42,792 nt of DNA. Origin: Mesotaenium endlicherianum (taxonomy: Eukaryota > Streptophyta > Zygnematophyceae > Zygnematales > Mesotaeniaceae). Location of the stretch: positions 43,346 through 86,137 of the forward strand of contig WELA01000805.1 in assembly GCA_009602735.1 (NCBI GenBank), given 5' to 3'. Below are positions 21,270-32,128 of this stretch, piece after piece; positions within the stretch are counted from its first letter, which is position 1, and each line of letters begins with the position of its first letter. Below the pieces are notes generated by a model. That model was not told where the DNA came from. It was given only the letters and a program-made list of their open reading frames with translations, and ran no database searches. The position numbers were made by a program, and so were the translations under genes.

Positions 21270-22110
21270 TCGTTGATGGCTGCAAGCCCCGTGCTTGCTG
21301 CTGTCGGGGCTGGCTGTCAGCCCGTGCTTTCTGTTTTAGGGTTTTAGTCGGGGCGGGCTGCCAGTCCCTTGCTTGCTGTTTTAGGATTTTAGTTGGGGTT
21401 GGCTGCCGTTGTGCTTGCTCCTGTCAAGGCAGGCCAACCCTGTGCGTGCTCCTGTCGGGGTTGGCTGCCAGCCCCGTGCTTGCTGCTGTTAGGGCTGGCT
21501 GCCAGCCTGTGCTTGTTGTTTTAGGGTTTTAGTCAGGGCGGGCTGGTTGGCCCTTGCTTGCTGTTATAGGGGTTTAGTTGGGGCTGGCTGCTGTCGTGCT
21601 TACTCCTGTCGAGTCTGCCGGCCAACCCCGTGCGTGCTCTTGTTGGGGCTGGATGCCAGCCCGTGCTTGCCGTTTTAGGGTTTAGTCCGGGCGGGCTGCC
21701 AACCCCTTGCTTGCTGTTTTAGGGTTTAGTTGGGGCGGGCTGCCAGCCCCTTGCTTGTTGTTTTAGGGTTTTAGTCAGGGCGGGCTGGTTGGCCCTTGCT
21801 TGCTGTTATAGGGGTTTAGTTGGGGCTGGCTGCTGTCGTGCTTACTCCTGTCGAGTCTGCCGGCAAACCCCGTGCGTGCTCTTGTTGGGGCTGGATGCCA
21901 GCCCGTGCTTGCCGTTTTAGGGTTTAGTGAGGGCGGGCTGCCAGCCCCTTGCTTGCTGTTTTAGGATTTTAGTTGGGGCTGGCTGCTGTCGTGCTTGCTT
22001 CTATCTGGGCTGGCGGCCAACCCCGTGCGTGCTCCTGTCGAGCTGGCTGCCAGCCCTTTGCTTGCTGTTTTAGGGTTGTAGTTGGGGCGGGCTGCCTGCC
22101 CCTTGCTTGC
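21270..22110. repeat. Minisatellite with embedded TTTAGGG motifs, 242-bp higher-order repeat
   Basis: GGGCGGGCTGCCAGCCCCTT-like units alternate with TTTTAGGG(T)TTTAG. About 150 bp starting at AGTCAGGG (21531) repeats at 21773 with about one visible mismatch in the stretch compared, giving a 242-bp period. TTTAGGG appears at least seven times (for example near 21332, 21521, 21674, 21718, 21761, 21913 and 22067). TTTAGGG is the plant-type telomere unit, but here it is dispersed, not in tandem. Confidence 0.8.
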
Positions 22111-22287
22111 TTTTGTTGGTGTTGCATGCTCTCTTGTTTGCTTATTGTTGCTGTTTTGCTTGTTTGAATGGCATTTGAATGGCATCTTATTTGGTCTCTA
22201 ACGGGTTGTTACTGTACTTCATTCTTGCAAGTTTCACGCGCATCGTGTCTCAACCATACACTTCACCTGGAGCAACGCTTGCTGGAA

Positions 22288-24615
22288 TGAGGGCGTCCAC
22301 TGCAGCTTTAACCGCTCGTCTTCTCCCTAGGGCAGTTGCTGCAAAGTCTGGTCCAGAGTGGGGCCATCTGACCATCGTTGTGGAAGCCAAGTCCAAGAAT
22401 TCATATCCGAAGGTGAAGTGCAACTACTGCCCCAGAGAGTTTACCGATGGAGTCACGCGGATTCGTGGCCATTTCATGGGAGGCTGTAAGGATGTTAGTC
22501 AGAGTGAGGATGTTCCCGATGAAGTTCTAGATCTCATGATTAGCCGTAGCAACGGTATGGCTAATTCTCTATTGGAAATGCGACGTAGGAAGAGTGCCAT
22601 ACAAGCTGCACGAAAGCGCGTGCATGAATGGGGATGTGCAAGTGCTGGAGGGTCCCCCTCCTTCAGCAGGGAGTCGGGGCAGGCCTCTATACGTGACATG
22701 TTCCAAAAGATGAATGCTGATGCTCTTCATGAGACTGTCGCCCGCTTCTTCTATGGTGCTGGTTCATCATTCAATGTTGCTCGCAGTGACTTCTTTAGGG
22801 ACATGTTGGTTGCTGTCAGTAAGTACACCCAAGAAACGGGTGTAGTGTATGTCCCAATGAAGGATAAGCCTCTCGGAAGTACCCTACTAGATAAAGAGGT
22901 GTCAAAGATAGAAGCTTGGGGGGAGAAACAAACAAAGGGACTACCACAGACGGGTTGTAGCATTGTAGCAGATGGGTGGACCGATCCATGCGGGCATTCT
23001 CTTCTTAACGTGCTTATGGTTGTGGAAGACACTGAGATGTTCATGGATGCTATCAACACTGAGGGTGAAAGGAAAACGGGTGAGTACATTGGTAGCCATC
23101 TGCTTGCGGCCGTGGAAAAAATAGGGGCCTACTATGTCGTACAGCTTTGCACAGACTCTGCAGCTAACATTGTAGCTAGTTATAATGTGGTTTGTGAGAA
23201 GCACCCGCACATATATTGGACGCCTTGTGCAGCTCACATTTTGCACCTGCTATTGAAAGACATATGAAAGATAAAAGAGCTTGAGGGCATAATTGATAGC
23301 TTCAAGCACTTGGTCCAGTTTGTTGCAAACCACGACATGCCTCACGCTCTTTACCGTGAGCATGGGGCAAGGCTTGAAAATAAACTAGAGTTGTTGAAGC
23401 CAGGACCCACGAGGTTTGCTAGTGTTTCCTTTGCTTGCAAAGACTCATTGTTGTGAGGGATACCTTACAAGCTATGGTGTCTGACAAAAGATGGCTCGAG
23501 TAGGCGGCAAAGAACAGTTGTGTAGGTGAGGCTACGGAGATTAGAGACCTAGTTTGCGACGATGAACTTTGGGAGCAAGTGAAGGTATGGGTTGCCGTGT
23601 GTGAGCCGATTGTGGTTCTTGTTCGACTAGTTGACTCTCCACAACCTTCTGTTGGGAAGGTCTACGCTCGCATGTGTGCCATTAAAGAGCATGTGCAGGA
23701 TGTTTCAGGACTCAAACCAACACAAAGAACCCAAGTTAAGAAGGACATGAAGGCTCGCTAGGACCAGCTTCACAGCCCCCTACATTCTGCGGGTAAAAGT
23801 CTATTTTGATGTTGCTCACCTTTTCTGCTCGGCGGCTACTGTTCTCCTGCATGATTGTTATTGTGTGCTGGTCATTATTATTGTTACTGTGCTTGCTATT
23901 GTTATTGCTCTCTTTTTTATGAAGTGCATTGTGTTGTCATATATTGAGTTTGCTCATTGACTTTGTTTGGCTACAGGCTACTATCTGGACCCCGAGTTCC
24001 AAGACCATGAGTCTTGGGCAGTTGAGAAGTGTCTAACTAACCAATTGGTCCGACAAGCAGAATACCCTTGTTGGAGGAAGTGTGCTTGACCGAGCGTAGG
24101 TGGATCGAGAGTTGGCACTTTCCTGGCAGAGCGGTGACATTTTTGGCGATGATGTTTGCAAGGCTAATAAGACCATGATGCCTGCTCACAAGTGGTGGAA
24201 AACATACGGAAGTCATTGTCCTAATCTTCAGCTTCTTGCTATGAGAATATTGTCACAACTTGGTTCAGTAGCTGCATGTGAGAGAAATTGGTCTGAGTAC
24301 GGGTTTGTTCACAGTCCACTTTGCAATAGGCTGCTCCCTACTAGAGCAAAGAAGTTGGTGTACGTGCATTCTATGTTGAGACTTCAGGAGAAGAGTTTGG
24401 ACTTCCTTGGACCAAGTGTCGGTGCGACTCTATGGGTTGCAGAAGCGGAGTTCTTGGAGACACCTGAAGAATAGGATCTCAATCATGCCATGCATGCCTC
24501 GTTGAGTGAGGAAGAGGAGATGGAGGTAGAGGAAGAGGAGGTAGAGGAAGAGGAGGTGGAGGAGCGACCTAGTGTTTTCGCTCCAATAAGAAGAAGGCCA
24601 AGAGCGATTGATCAC
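22288..24615 (+). pseudogene. hAT superfamily transposase (BED finger, DUF659, hAT C-terminal), decayed
   Basis: The frame is open from 22179; the ATG at 22288 is the likelier start. A BED-type finger (CNYC...H...GGC, near 22419-22487) is followed by a DUF659/RNase H-like region with SIVADGWTDP and later CTDSAANIVASY and WTPCAAHILHLLLKD. A TGA at 23265 ends the first frame, but homology continues (PGPTRFASVS). A GT-AG intron (23793-23976) joins LHSAG to YYLDPEF, a conserved hAT junction. The C-terminal dimerisation region has KWWKTYGSHCP and CERNWSEYGFVHS. Further stops occur near 23455, 23759 and 24088, and a TAG at 24472 precedes an acidic in-frame tail. It would cut and paste a hAT element; this copy is inactive as read. 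Terminal inverted repeats were not identified. Confidence 0.9.
23793..23976 (+). other. Intron within the hAT transposase
   Basis: 184 bp, GTAAAAG...TTGGCTACAG, T-rich toward the 3' end. Splicing restores CAT TCT GCG G|GC TAC TAT, giving HSAGYYLDPEF in frame. Confidence 0.75.
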
Positions 24616-24796
24616 TAGAGGTGTCGGTCAGCTAAATTGTATGTACTAGGGGTAGCATGTACGTATTAGAGAAAATGTAAGTTGAGAAAATGAATATATT
24701 TGACATCAATTTTGTTTGCCCTTAACTTCATGCAATGTTGCACTTTGTGTGAATGATTTACATAGTATGGATTACCTTTAACCTAATATGCATGTT

Positions 24797-25189
24797 TGCT
24801 AAGAGTTTGAATCATGTTCATACTTCTTCATTAGAGCTTATTTTACTCGTTTAAGAAGTAATAATACTTCTAAGTGTTCTTATTGAATCAATTCGCTAGT
24901 TACAAAGTACAGAAAACAGGCTCTGCTAAGCGGCCCTCCCTCCCAGTGTTAGTGAGAAAAAGCGAGTACGGAAATAATTCTAAGTCAAACTTCAGTTACT
25001 CTTAAATGTGGCATTTATAAGAACTTCTAAGTTCTTACACATGCTTGCTAAGAGTTCGAATCATATTTATACCTCTTCATTGGAGCTTGTTGTACTCGAT
25101 TAAGAAGTAATGATACGGCTAAATATTTTAATTTGACTAATAAAAACTTAGGAAGTACAATAAACAACTCTGTTAAGCGGCCCTCCCAG
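24797..25189. repeat. Direct duplication of about 150 bp (24797-24946 and 25046-25189)
   Basis: Both copies start TGCTAAGAGTT(T/C)GAATCAT and end AAGCGGCCCTCCC(TCCC)AG, with intermediate similarity (CTTCATT(A/G)GAGCTT, AAGAAGTAAT). They lie between the hAT coding region and the copia fragment and may be part of the hAT 3' end. Confidence 0.7.
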
Positions 25190-25299
25190 CTTTGGCATAA
25201 ATGAAAGTCGTCGAAATTGTACATGGAAAATATTGAGGCATTAGATGAATACAAATTTGCATTGTCTTAAAGTACTTGTTATGAAAAACTGGTAAGTCG

Positions 25300-25480
25300 T
25301 CGCTTCCAGCAGCCGGTGGCGGGGGTTCTAGCCCGTCGGCTGGCTCCCTGGCCATCCGTTTTGTACAATTACTTAACACAGTCAAAACTCTTCAACTCTA
25401 AGAAACGTGCATGGCATGTTGGGTAGAGTATATCCCTGCACCCGGTGGCGAGTGTCAAACCCGCCTGCTAACCTCCTGTT
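25300..25480. other. Two weak tRNA-like (SINE-like) stretches
   Basis: GCAGCCGGTGGCGGGGGTTC (about 25309) and GCACCCGGTGGCGAGTGTCA (about 25436) share a core, and the second is preceded by GTTGGGTAGAGTAT, like a tRNA D-arm (A box). No acceptor stem or complete fold could be drawn, so these are at best decayed tRNA-derived repeats. Confidence 0.2.
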
Positions 25481-25599
25481 ACGGACAGATTATAAATATT
25501 TTTCGCGACTTGTCGCTGCAAAGCGGACAAAGAACAGTTCCAAAATTGCTCAAAAAAAATAACTTCCCTTTTTGAACGAAATAAACAGTCTGACATGAC

Positions 25600-25780
25600 G
25601 TGCTTCTTTTACACGTGCAGCCGACATGTAATGTTGACGTCGTAACTACTAAACGTCGACGCCGTCGTGACGTTGGCGTATTAGGCGTATTAAGCGAACT
25701 AGTCTATTTTTTGGAATACCGATCTAAGCGAAGTAGCGTATTAGTCGAACTAGCGTACAAGCGTACTGCGTAATCCTGTG
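25600..25780. other. GCGTATTA/AAGCG-rich short-repeat segment
   Basis: Multiple GCGTATTA, AAGCGAA and GCGTAC units sit immediately upstream of the copia fragment. This clustering resembles subterminal repeats of hAT-type elements, and a related pattern occurs in the element at 33230-34138. It could be the decayed right end of the hAT copy. Confidence 0.35.
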
Positions 25781-25782
25781 TC

Positions 25783-26480
25783 TAAGCATCCAGAGAACAA
25801 GGGACACATCCAACGGCACGCTCATCATGAGCCAAAGCCACTACCTCAAGCAAGTCCTGAAAAAGTTTGGTATGGCAGACTGCAAAGGCCTCTCTACACC
25901 CCTCCCTATTGATGTCAAGTTCTCTACAGCAGATTGCCCCCAGACAGATGCAAAGAGAGCAAAATGGCAAATTTTCCTCACAGAGAATTAAGGCATAGGC
26001 AGTTAAATATTTGCCATGGTAGCCACCAGACCTGACCTGGCCACAGCCGTCGGCATTCTCTCCAAGTTCATGCAGAATCCAAGCATAGTGCACTGGGAAG
26101 CACTTCAGCGCCTTCTTTGCTATGTCAAGCAGGCAGATTATGAGCTTACCTTTGTGGGCTCAAACACACTGGCGGTGCAAGGCTACTCTGATGCTAGTTA
26201 TGCCAATGATGTTGACAATTGCAGAAGCACTTCAAGCTTTCTTTTTTTAGTTGCCATCTCATGGAAGTCCAAACAGCAAAAGTTAGTCACCAGATCCTCC
26301 ACAGAAGCAGAGTATGTAGCCCTTGACCTAGCAGTACAGGAGGCTATCTGGCTCAAGACTTTCCTTGCAATAACTATGCCTCCCTCAGTCTCTCCTCCCT
26401 CTTTTCTCAGACAACCAAAGTGCCCTCAAGCTCATTGACAACCCAGTACACCATGAAAGGACCAAGCACATCAATGTCGG
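25783..26480 (+). pseudogene. pol: Ty1/copia pol fragment: RT end and RNase H, first part
   Basis: The frame reads LIMSQSHYLKQVLKKFGMAD and LSTPLPIDV (copia RT C-terminus). Two stops near 25988-26009 interrupt it, then MVATRPDLATAVGILSKF, GYSDASYANDVDNCRSTSSF and SSTEAEYVALDLAVQEAIWL (copia RNase H) follow, with a later frameshift before DNQSALKLI and HHERTKHINV. It stops at 26480 where the gypsy element begins and resumes at 32619. The 5' part of the element (gag, integrase, 5' LTR) is absent, and the fragment starts abruptly next to the hAT-derived region. Confidence 0.9.
26476..26480 (+). other. Target-site duplication GTCGG, left copy
   Basis: GTCGG directly precedes the gypsy LTR and recurs at 32619-32623 directly after the other LTR. 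The host sequence is the copia pol. Confidence 0.85.
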
Positions 26481-26745
26481 TATAGTGAAACATATAGATG
26501 AAGTAATTTGTGAAATATAATACTTTATCTATTCAAGACAAGGATCTTTGAACACAAGTGGTAGCTTCTTGAAAGAGAGATGGCTTCTTGAAAGTTAAAA
26601 TATTTCTGGATTTTGGCAAGTACAAGAGTGATTCTGGAATGTCTTTCTATGTTCTAGCTCTTGTTTATATACTTGCTAAATAAGTAATTTCTAGGAAGGT
26701 GTATGTTGATGTGTTCGCACCCAACACATCCCAAAACTAGCCTAC
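26481..26745 (-). repeat. 3' LTR of the gypsy element, U3-truncated
   Basis: Homologous to 32129-32393 with about ten differences, most of them in the terminal 45 bp. Similarity stops just past TGTGTTGGGTGC (element orientation). The outer about 225 bp of the 5' LTR (32394-32618) has no counterpart here; instead about 537 bp of other sequence lies between this block and the pol stop. Confidence 0.85.
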
Positions 26746-27282
26746 TCCTTGATGATAAAGAAAATTGTACAAGTTGTCCCAGAATCTGCCACAAATTCAA
26801 AAATTCATAGCGTCCACAGAACTGCTTCAAATCTGAAAATTTGAGTGCCAGACAGTCTGCGTCGGAGAACTCTACCAAGTCACAAAATTTGAGAGCATTC
26901 TAATTTCTGGAGTGTCGTTGAGAGCTGAGAGAGTAGGCACTCCTCCAAATCTGTGCAGAAAATTTTGAGAATCATAAGTCCTTCTATGCTTCTCCAAATT
27001 GTGCAAACTAAGTCTCAAACTGGGCGCTGTAAGATGTTCTACCAGAGTCTTGAGTTTCAGAGCATTCCAAGTTCAGGGGAGGGCAAAATGTTAGAAGGCA
27101 TATTCTGCCCTAACAATGCCAGCAGCTTGACCCCCTTCTACTTAGAGCATCATATCTCTCTCTCCAGTGCTCCAAATTGAGTAAAATTGGACTCTTAATG
27201 ACCGGCTACTTATGGACTACAGCGAAGTAAATTTCCAGAATTTATTATGAAGAGACCTATCGCCAGTAGCAGTTTTAGTTTT
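26746..27282 (-). other. 3' region of gypsy element between pol stop and LTR homology
   Basis: No open frame. A purine-rich GGAGAGAGAGA (minus strand, near 27150) and GTAGAAGGGGG (near 27137) are possible polypurine tracts. It contains no copy of the missing U3 half. Confidence 0.5.
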
Positions 27283-30200
27283 CTATCCAGAAACTGCGAG
27301 AAGAGAAGAGTGTCTAATGTCAATTTTCCTCTTTCTTGTTCTTGCAGGCTGCCTCCAAGGGGTCTTCTGCTGCTTCTTGATGGTGGCAGGCTGCCTCCCT
27401 GAAGTCTTTGGGCTTCTAGTAGAGAGACTTGGGGTTGGTCCAAGATGGGGGTTGGCGGCATGGAAGCGCTTCAACTTTCTCTGAACTTTGTCAAGGTAGT
27501 GCGCCGCCACCCAACTATTCTCCGAATCTGGATATCCTTTCCACTCGATCAAGTATTGCTGCTGTCTCCTGAAATTTCTCATAGCCATCATGTCTTCCAC
27601 TTTGTACTCCAAATGATCATCCACTATTGTTGGGGCTGGTGGGGTTGTCACATGTCCTGGGAACTTTTTGTCGGGTTGCACATATGGCTTGAAGAGGGAA
27701 GCGTGGAATACGGGGCCGATGTGCATAATCTGGGGAAGTTCTAGCTTGAAAGCAACGAGGTTGACTTGCTGGATGATCTTGAAGGGTCCCAAATACTTGG
27801 GAGAGAACTTGCTGCCGGCAGGTCTGTTGTTATTCTTGGATGATAGTAACACGTTGTCACCCACTCTGTACGTAATTTCTCTTCTAAACCTGTTTGCCAC
27901 TCTTGCTTGAGCATCTTGCGCCTGTTGTAGAGCTTTCTTCGCGGCTGTAAGGGCTGCTTTGAATGTCTCCATAAAATCTGTTGCTGCAGGTACTTCATCA
28001 TGGCCAACCGTGAAGCTCAGCGGCGTGGTTGGATGGAAGCCATAGTTGACGAAGAATGGGGACTCTTGGATAGAGGCCTGCGTTGTGTTGTTGTAGGCAA
28101 ACTCCAGGGGGGTCAAGTACATGTCCCAATCTTGCTCCAGAGTAGACACGTAGGCCTTTAGAGAGGGCTTTAGGGTACGATTCATACGCTCGGTTCGCCC
28201 ATCTGATTGTGGGTGGTAGGCGGTAGACATATCCAGCGATGTACCCAAGTTCTTGAAGAGATCTTTCCAGAAATGACTTGTGAATCTTGGGTCTCTATCT
28301 GACACAATTCTTGATGGTAGTCGATGGAGTCGGAAGATGTTGTCAAAGATGAGTCTTGCAAGTTGTGGTGCTGTAGCCTTAGTCGTCGTGGAAATAAAAT
28401 GAGCCATCTTAGTAAGTCTGTCCACCACCGTGAGTATTGCATTATGGCCTCGAGGTGTCACGGGCAAGTCCACGATAAGGTCCATTGAGATGTCCGTCCA
28501 TTGTCTTTCGGGGATTGGTAGTGGTTGGAGGAGTCCTCCCGCCTTTTGCGATGATGGCTTGATTCTTTGGCATGTGTCACAGCTCCTGCAGTACTCCTTG
28601 ACTTGCTTAGACATGCCTGGCCAACAATAAGTCCTAGCTAGAACGCCCGTGGTCCTTAGGATTCCAAAGTGTCCTCCAAGAAGGTTGTCGTGTGCTTCTC
28701 TTAGAAGCAAGAGCCGGAGGTCTAAGTCATTAGGAACACATCTCTGGCCCGTGTCTTGCCTCACCCAATAATTGCCTTCTTGCTTCTTGCATGGGTCCAA
28801 GGCTGCTTCTCCGTTCTTGTAGTAAGGGTCTCTTTCATAGGCGGCTGAAAATCGAGCTTCCAGATCTGTCTTCAGGGATACCATCACTGCATTTAATTGC
28901 AGTCTTGAGAGGGGGTCAGCCGGGTTTGTCTTGCCGGGCTGGTACTGAATCGTGATGTTGTATTGTTGCAAGTATCCGCTCCATCTTGCTTGTCTCCTTG
29001 AGAGATACGGCTGCGTTTGGAGGTGCTTTAACGCCTCGTGGTCCGTGGTGACCAGTACTTTGCGTCCTTCAACGTAGCAGCGCCAAACCTTCAAGGCATG
29101 TACAATCGCCAATGCCTCTCGCTCCGTGGTTGTATAATTTTGCTCGGCTGGATTTAGCTTCCTTGACTCGTAGGCGATGGGCTGCAGTCCCTTGCCTTGG
29201 TCTTGAAGCAGGATTGCTCCTATTGCATAGGAAGATGCATCGGTGATGACGTGGAAGGGCCAATCTGGGTTTGGACTTGGGAGTGTGAGCACCGGGGATG
29301 TGGTCAATCTTCGCTTTAACTCTTGAAATGCCTCTTCCTCTTTCTCGGTCCATGTATATAGCCTGTCCTTCTTGAGTAGATCTGTCAGGGGGGCTGCTAT
29401 GTGCGAGAAGCCTTGGATGAATTTTCTGTACCAATTGGCAAATCCCAAGAATGACTGGAGTTCTTTCTTGGTCGTGGGGGTTGGCCATTCCTCCACCACC
29501 GTGGTCTTCTTGGGGTCTATCTTGATGCCATCAGCAGTCACGTGGAGACCTAGGAACTCCACTTCTTGTTTGGCAAACTCGCATTTTGACTCCTTCGCAA
29601 ACAGCTTGTTTTGCTTCAATACTTCAAGGACTTCTTTCAAGTGTCTCGCATGCTCTTCAAGGGTCTTGCTGTAGATAAGGATGTCATCAATGAATACCAC
29701 CACAAATCTGTCCAACATGGGCTGAAATATGGTGTTCATCATAGTCATGAAAGTTGCTGGCGCGTTGGTGAGTCCAAATGGCAGGACCATGAACTCAAAA
29801 TGTCCATATCTTGTCCTGAATGCCGTCTTCTCTATGTCCGCGTCTGCGATGCGAACCTGGTGGTAGCCGCTCCGGAAGTCAATCTTCGTGAAGTACTTGG
29901 CTCCAACCAACCGGTCCATGAGCTCATCCATGCGCGGCAGCGGGTATCGATTCTTGATGGTGATCTTGTTGAGGGCGCGATAGTCCACACACATCCTCAA
30001 GGTACCATCTTTCTTCTTGACAAATAGCACCGGGGCTCCAAATGGCGACTTGCTAGGTCGAATGAAGCCATGCTCCAGTAGCTCCTTGATTTGCTTCTTG
30101 ACTTCGTCTAGCTCCGTGTATGACATTTTGAACGTAGGCCGAGAGATGGGCTTGCTTCCGGGCTCCAACTCTATCTTGTGGTCTACGAATCTTTTGGGGG

Positions 30201-30975
30201 GTAGGCCCTTGGGCAATTCCGGGGAGAACACTTCTTTGTAGTCCTCAAAGACTTCTTGTATCTCCTTGGGAACGGGGCTGCCTTCTTGACTCTCGATGTC
30301 TTTCTTGATGTCTTTTGGCGTGATCAAGGCCAAAAGAAGCTCGTGTCCCTTCCTCACAAGTCTCTTGAGTTGGAGGGCGGACAATAGTATCTCGTGTGCC
30401 GGCTTCTGGATGTCTTGGGTCTGGATATTCTGGATTGCGCGCAAAATACAGATTCTTGAAGTGATGTCATTCTTGATCTTGATAGTACCGGTCCTCCAAT
30501 CAACTTGGGGGTTGTGCTTGGTCAACCAAGGCGTCCCTAGGATGACGTCGTACTTGCCCAATTGCATGGGGGAGAACACTACTCTATCCTTGAAGGACTT
30601 GATAGAGAGTGCCAAGGGGTACGTCTTCTTGGAAGGGGTAGTATAGGAGAATCCATCGGGCATCATAATCTCCTCGTCGTGGTCAAGAGTTCGCATAGTA
30701 ATACCGTGCTTGGTGGCAAAATCTGCAGCAATGAAGTTGCCTTGAGCTCCGCTATCCACCAAGATGTGGACCTTCTCTCCTCCAAGGTAACCTCTCAAAC
30801 TCATTGGGGCTGGAACGTCGTCTTCAACGGGGGTCTCCACCTCACTTGGCGTGTTGCCTTCTCGTGAAGTGGGTCTTGGGGTGGTAGGCTCCTGGCCTAC
30901 CGGCGCTGTCCGTTTTTTGACAACTTTTTGGGGCATGAAAGTGCACGATGGCCCTTTTCCTTGCAATAAAAGCAT
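27283..30975 (-). CDS. pol: Chromovirus Pol polyprotein (PR-RT-RNase H-IN-chromodomain), intact 1230 codons
   Basis: Aspartic protease with LVDSG at residues 73-77 and a C-terminal ILGTPWL near 145-151. RT spans about 260-440, with [12 protein letters not shown] and catalytic FIDD at 428-431. RNase H has [11 protein letters not shown] and TTDHEAL. Integrase has an HH-CC finger (GGHFGILRT...CDTCQRIK) and a D, D, E core ([31 protein letters not shown]). A C-terminal chromodomain (EYKVEDMM...[15 protein letters not shown]) marks a chromovirus. Length and order are as usual for the family. The first ATG (30975) lies inside gag's 3' end in the -1 frame; synthesis as Gag-Pol via the slippery site at 30918-30912 is more likely than internal initiation. 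It ends with TAG. There is no lesion anywhere, in contrast to its gag. Confidence 0.95.
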   Translation of the reverse strand: MLLLQGKGPSCTFMPQKVVKKRTAPVGQEPTTPRPTSREGNTPSEVETPVEDDVPAPMSLRGYLGGEKVHILVDSGAQGNFIAADFATKHGITMRTLDHDEEIMMPDGFSYTTPSKKTYPLALSIKSFKDRVVFSPMQLGKYDVILGTPWLTKHNPQVDWRTGTIKIKNDITSRICILRAIQNIQTQDIQKPAHEILLSALQLKRLVRKGHELLLALITPKDIKKDIESQEGSPVPKEIQEVFEDYKEVFSPELPKGLPPKRFVDHKIELEPGSKPISRPTFKMSYTELDEVKKQIKELLEHGFIRPSKSPFGAPVLFVKKKDGTLRMCVDYRALNKITIKNRYPLPRMDELMDRLVGAKYFTKIDFRSGYHQVRIADADIEKTAFRTRYGHFEFMVLPFGLTNAPATFMTMMNTIFQPMLDRFVVVFIDDILIYSKTLEEHARHLKEVLEVLKQNKLFAKESKCEFAKQEVEFLGLHVTADGIKIDPKKTTVVEEWPTPTTKKELQSFLGFANWYRKFIQGFSHIAAPLTDLLKKDRLYTWTEKEEEAFQELKRRLTTSPVLTLPSPNPDWPFHVITDASSYAIGAILLQDQGKGLQPIAYESRKLNPAEQNYTTTEREALAIVHALKVWRCYVEGRKVLVTTDHEALKHLQTQPYLSRRQARWSGYLQQYNITIQYQPGKTNPADPLSRLQLNAVMVSLKTDLEARFSAAYERDPYYKNGEAALDPCKKQEGNYWVRQDTGQRCVPNDLDLRLLLLREAHDNLLGGHFGILRTTGVLARTYCWPGMSKQVKEYCRSCDTCQRIKPSSQKAGGLLQPLPIPERQWTDISMDLIVDLPVTPRGHNAILTVVDRLTKMAHFISTTTKATAPQLARLIFDNIFRLHRLPSRIVSDRDPRFTSHFWKDLFKNLGTSLDMSTAYHPQSDGRTERMNRTLKPSLKAYVSTLEQDWDMYLTPLEFAYNNTTQASIQESPFFVNYGFHPTTPLSFTVGHDEVPAATDFMETFKAALTAAKKALQQAQDAQARVANRFRREITYRVGDNVLLSSKNNNRPAGSKFSPKYLGPFKIIQQVNLVAFKLELPQIMHIGPVFHASLFKPYVQPDKKFPGHVTTPPAPTIVDDHLEYKVEDMMAMRNFRRQQQYLIEWKGYPDSENSWVAAHYLDKVQRKLKRFHAANPHLGPTPSLSTRSPKTSGRQPATIKKQQKTPWRQPARTRKRKIDIRHSSLLAVSG

Positions 30976-32091
30976 AGTCCAGCCGTCATGAGAGCTTCTT
31001 TTTCAGCCGGGGAGAGTCTTGCTTTCACTCCTTGCTGGTTTCTTGCATCATAAGTGTCATTGGAGGGTCTTCCACTCTTCCGGGCAGCCGCGGGGTCCCT
31101 TTTAATAACTCCGATTTCCATGGGTGTGGGTCCAGATTCGGATGTGGAAGGGGCTGCGTACACCCGCGTCGTCGGTACCCGTGAAGATGAAGGCACGGAG
31201 TGCTTGAAATCCAAGGTATCCACCTTTTGGGCCACTTCAATGATCTTTGAGAAGTCCGTCAAGTCGCGTAATTCCACTTTCTTTGCCACCTTGGGCTTGA
31301 GGCCAAAGATGTAGCGGTCAATCTTCTCCTCGAGAGACATGTTGGGGATCTCAAGAGTGAGGGTGTGAAATCTGGATGTATACTCTTGAACGGGCGTCGT
31401 TCGCTTGAGATGGTGGAGCTTTCCTCCGCATTGATGGGCATGAATTGCTTCTTGAGGGCCTCACGAAAATCTGCCCAATCTTGCACATGATGGTGGGGGC
31501 TCTTGGCCGAGCATGGGGTGCCCCATAGCTTGATATATAGCCGCTTGATAGTTACGCCACCATGATGTTGCTGCTCCTCTAAGTAAGGTAATAGCAAAGG
31601 GGAACGTAGTCCTCCTCGGGTACTTCAAGGAATGCGAGGTACGTCTTCACTTGGTAGAGCCATAAATTCAGGTTGGCACCTTTCCCGGGGTTGAAAGTGT
31701 CGGGTTTGCCGGGCTTGATGAGTTTCCTTGCTCTCGTTGGCTCTTGTGGAGGCGCTTGAGCCGGGGCTGGATTTTGAGCATTGCTTGCAATAGGGGCAAC
31801 CATGGCAGCCATAGCTTCTCTTGACGCTTGCACGGTTGCTTCATAGGTGGCCAGGCCCACTTGGTTGTGGACGGTCATTAGGAAGGCTGCCCACTCATTT
31901 GCGGAAACTCCTTGTGGTGGGGTCAACTTTGCTATAGCGGCTGCCACGGGATTTGACGGTGCTCCTCCTTGTGGTGCTTCTTGTTGTTGCAGATTTCCTT
32001 GAGTGGGCTCTCCCATTGACACTGGAGGAGGGTCTCTTGGAGATAAAGTGCTTCCTTCGAAAGCTTGCTATTGGTCTTGAGGATTGGCCAT
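30897..32091 (-). pseudogene. gag: Chromovirus gag, interrupted (stop plus at least two frameshifts)
   Basis: The likely start is the ATG at 32091 (MANPQDQ), followed by TAG at 32070. The frame then stays open (SMGEPTQGNLQQQE..., PGKPDTFNPGKGANLNLWL) to TAG at 31581. Homology shifts to other frames (DWADFREALKKQF near 31480-31440; then about 31430-31340 is out of frame) before MSLEEKIDRYIFGLKPKVAK. The last block has PTPMEIG and one zinc knuckle, [14 protein letters not shown], and ends in a TAG at 30899-30897. The role would be particle assembly and RNA packaging. Long parts are well preserved, so assembly indels are an alternative to real decay. Confidence 0.88.
30912..30918 (-). promoter_or_regulatory. 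Canonical -1 ribosomal frameshift site A_AAA_AAC
   Basis: In the gag frame the codons read TCA AAA AAC, so AAAAAAC is in the exact phase for simultaneous -1 slippage. It lies 12 nt before the gag stop codon, and the pol frame is the -1 frame. A downstream stimulator was not folded. Confidence 0.8.
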
Positions 32092-32115
32092 CTTCTTGTG
32101 CTACCAAAGTGCCTA

Positions 32116-32127
32116 GCTCCGATACCA
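32116..32127 (-). other. Primer-binding site (initiator tRNA-Met)
   Basis: TGGTATCGGAGC on the minus strand, 1 bp after the LTR 3' end; matches the common plant Met-tRNA PBS. Confidence 0.9.
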
Positions 32128-32128
32128 C

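Noticed and set aside
20740..21532. Cys/Leu-rich frames up to about 257 codons
   Set aside because: They follow the minisatellite period and lack non-repeat sequence.
21270..22110. True telomere or subtelomere end
   Set aside because: TTTAGGG units are isolated within other sequence and never in tandem; unique sequence continues on both sides.
25300..25480. Functional tRNA genes
   Set aside because: No acceptor stem or complete cloverleaf; only partial A and B box resemblance.
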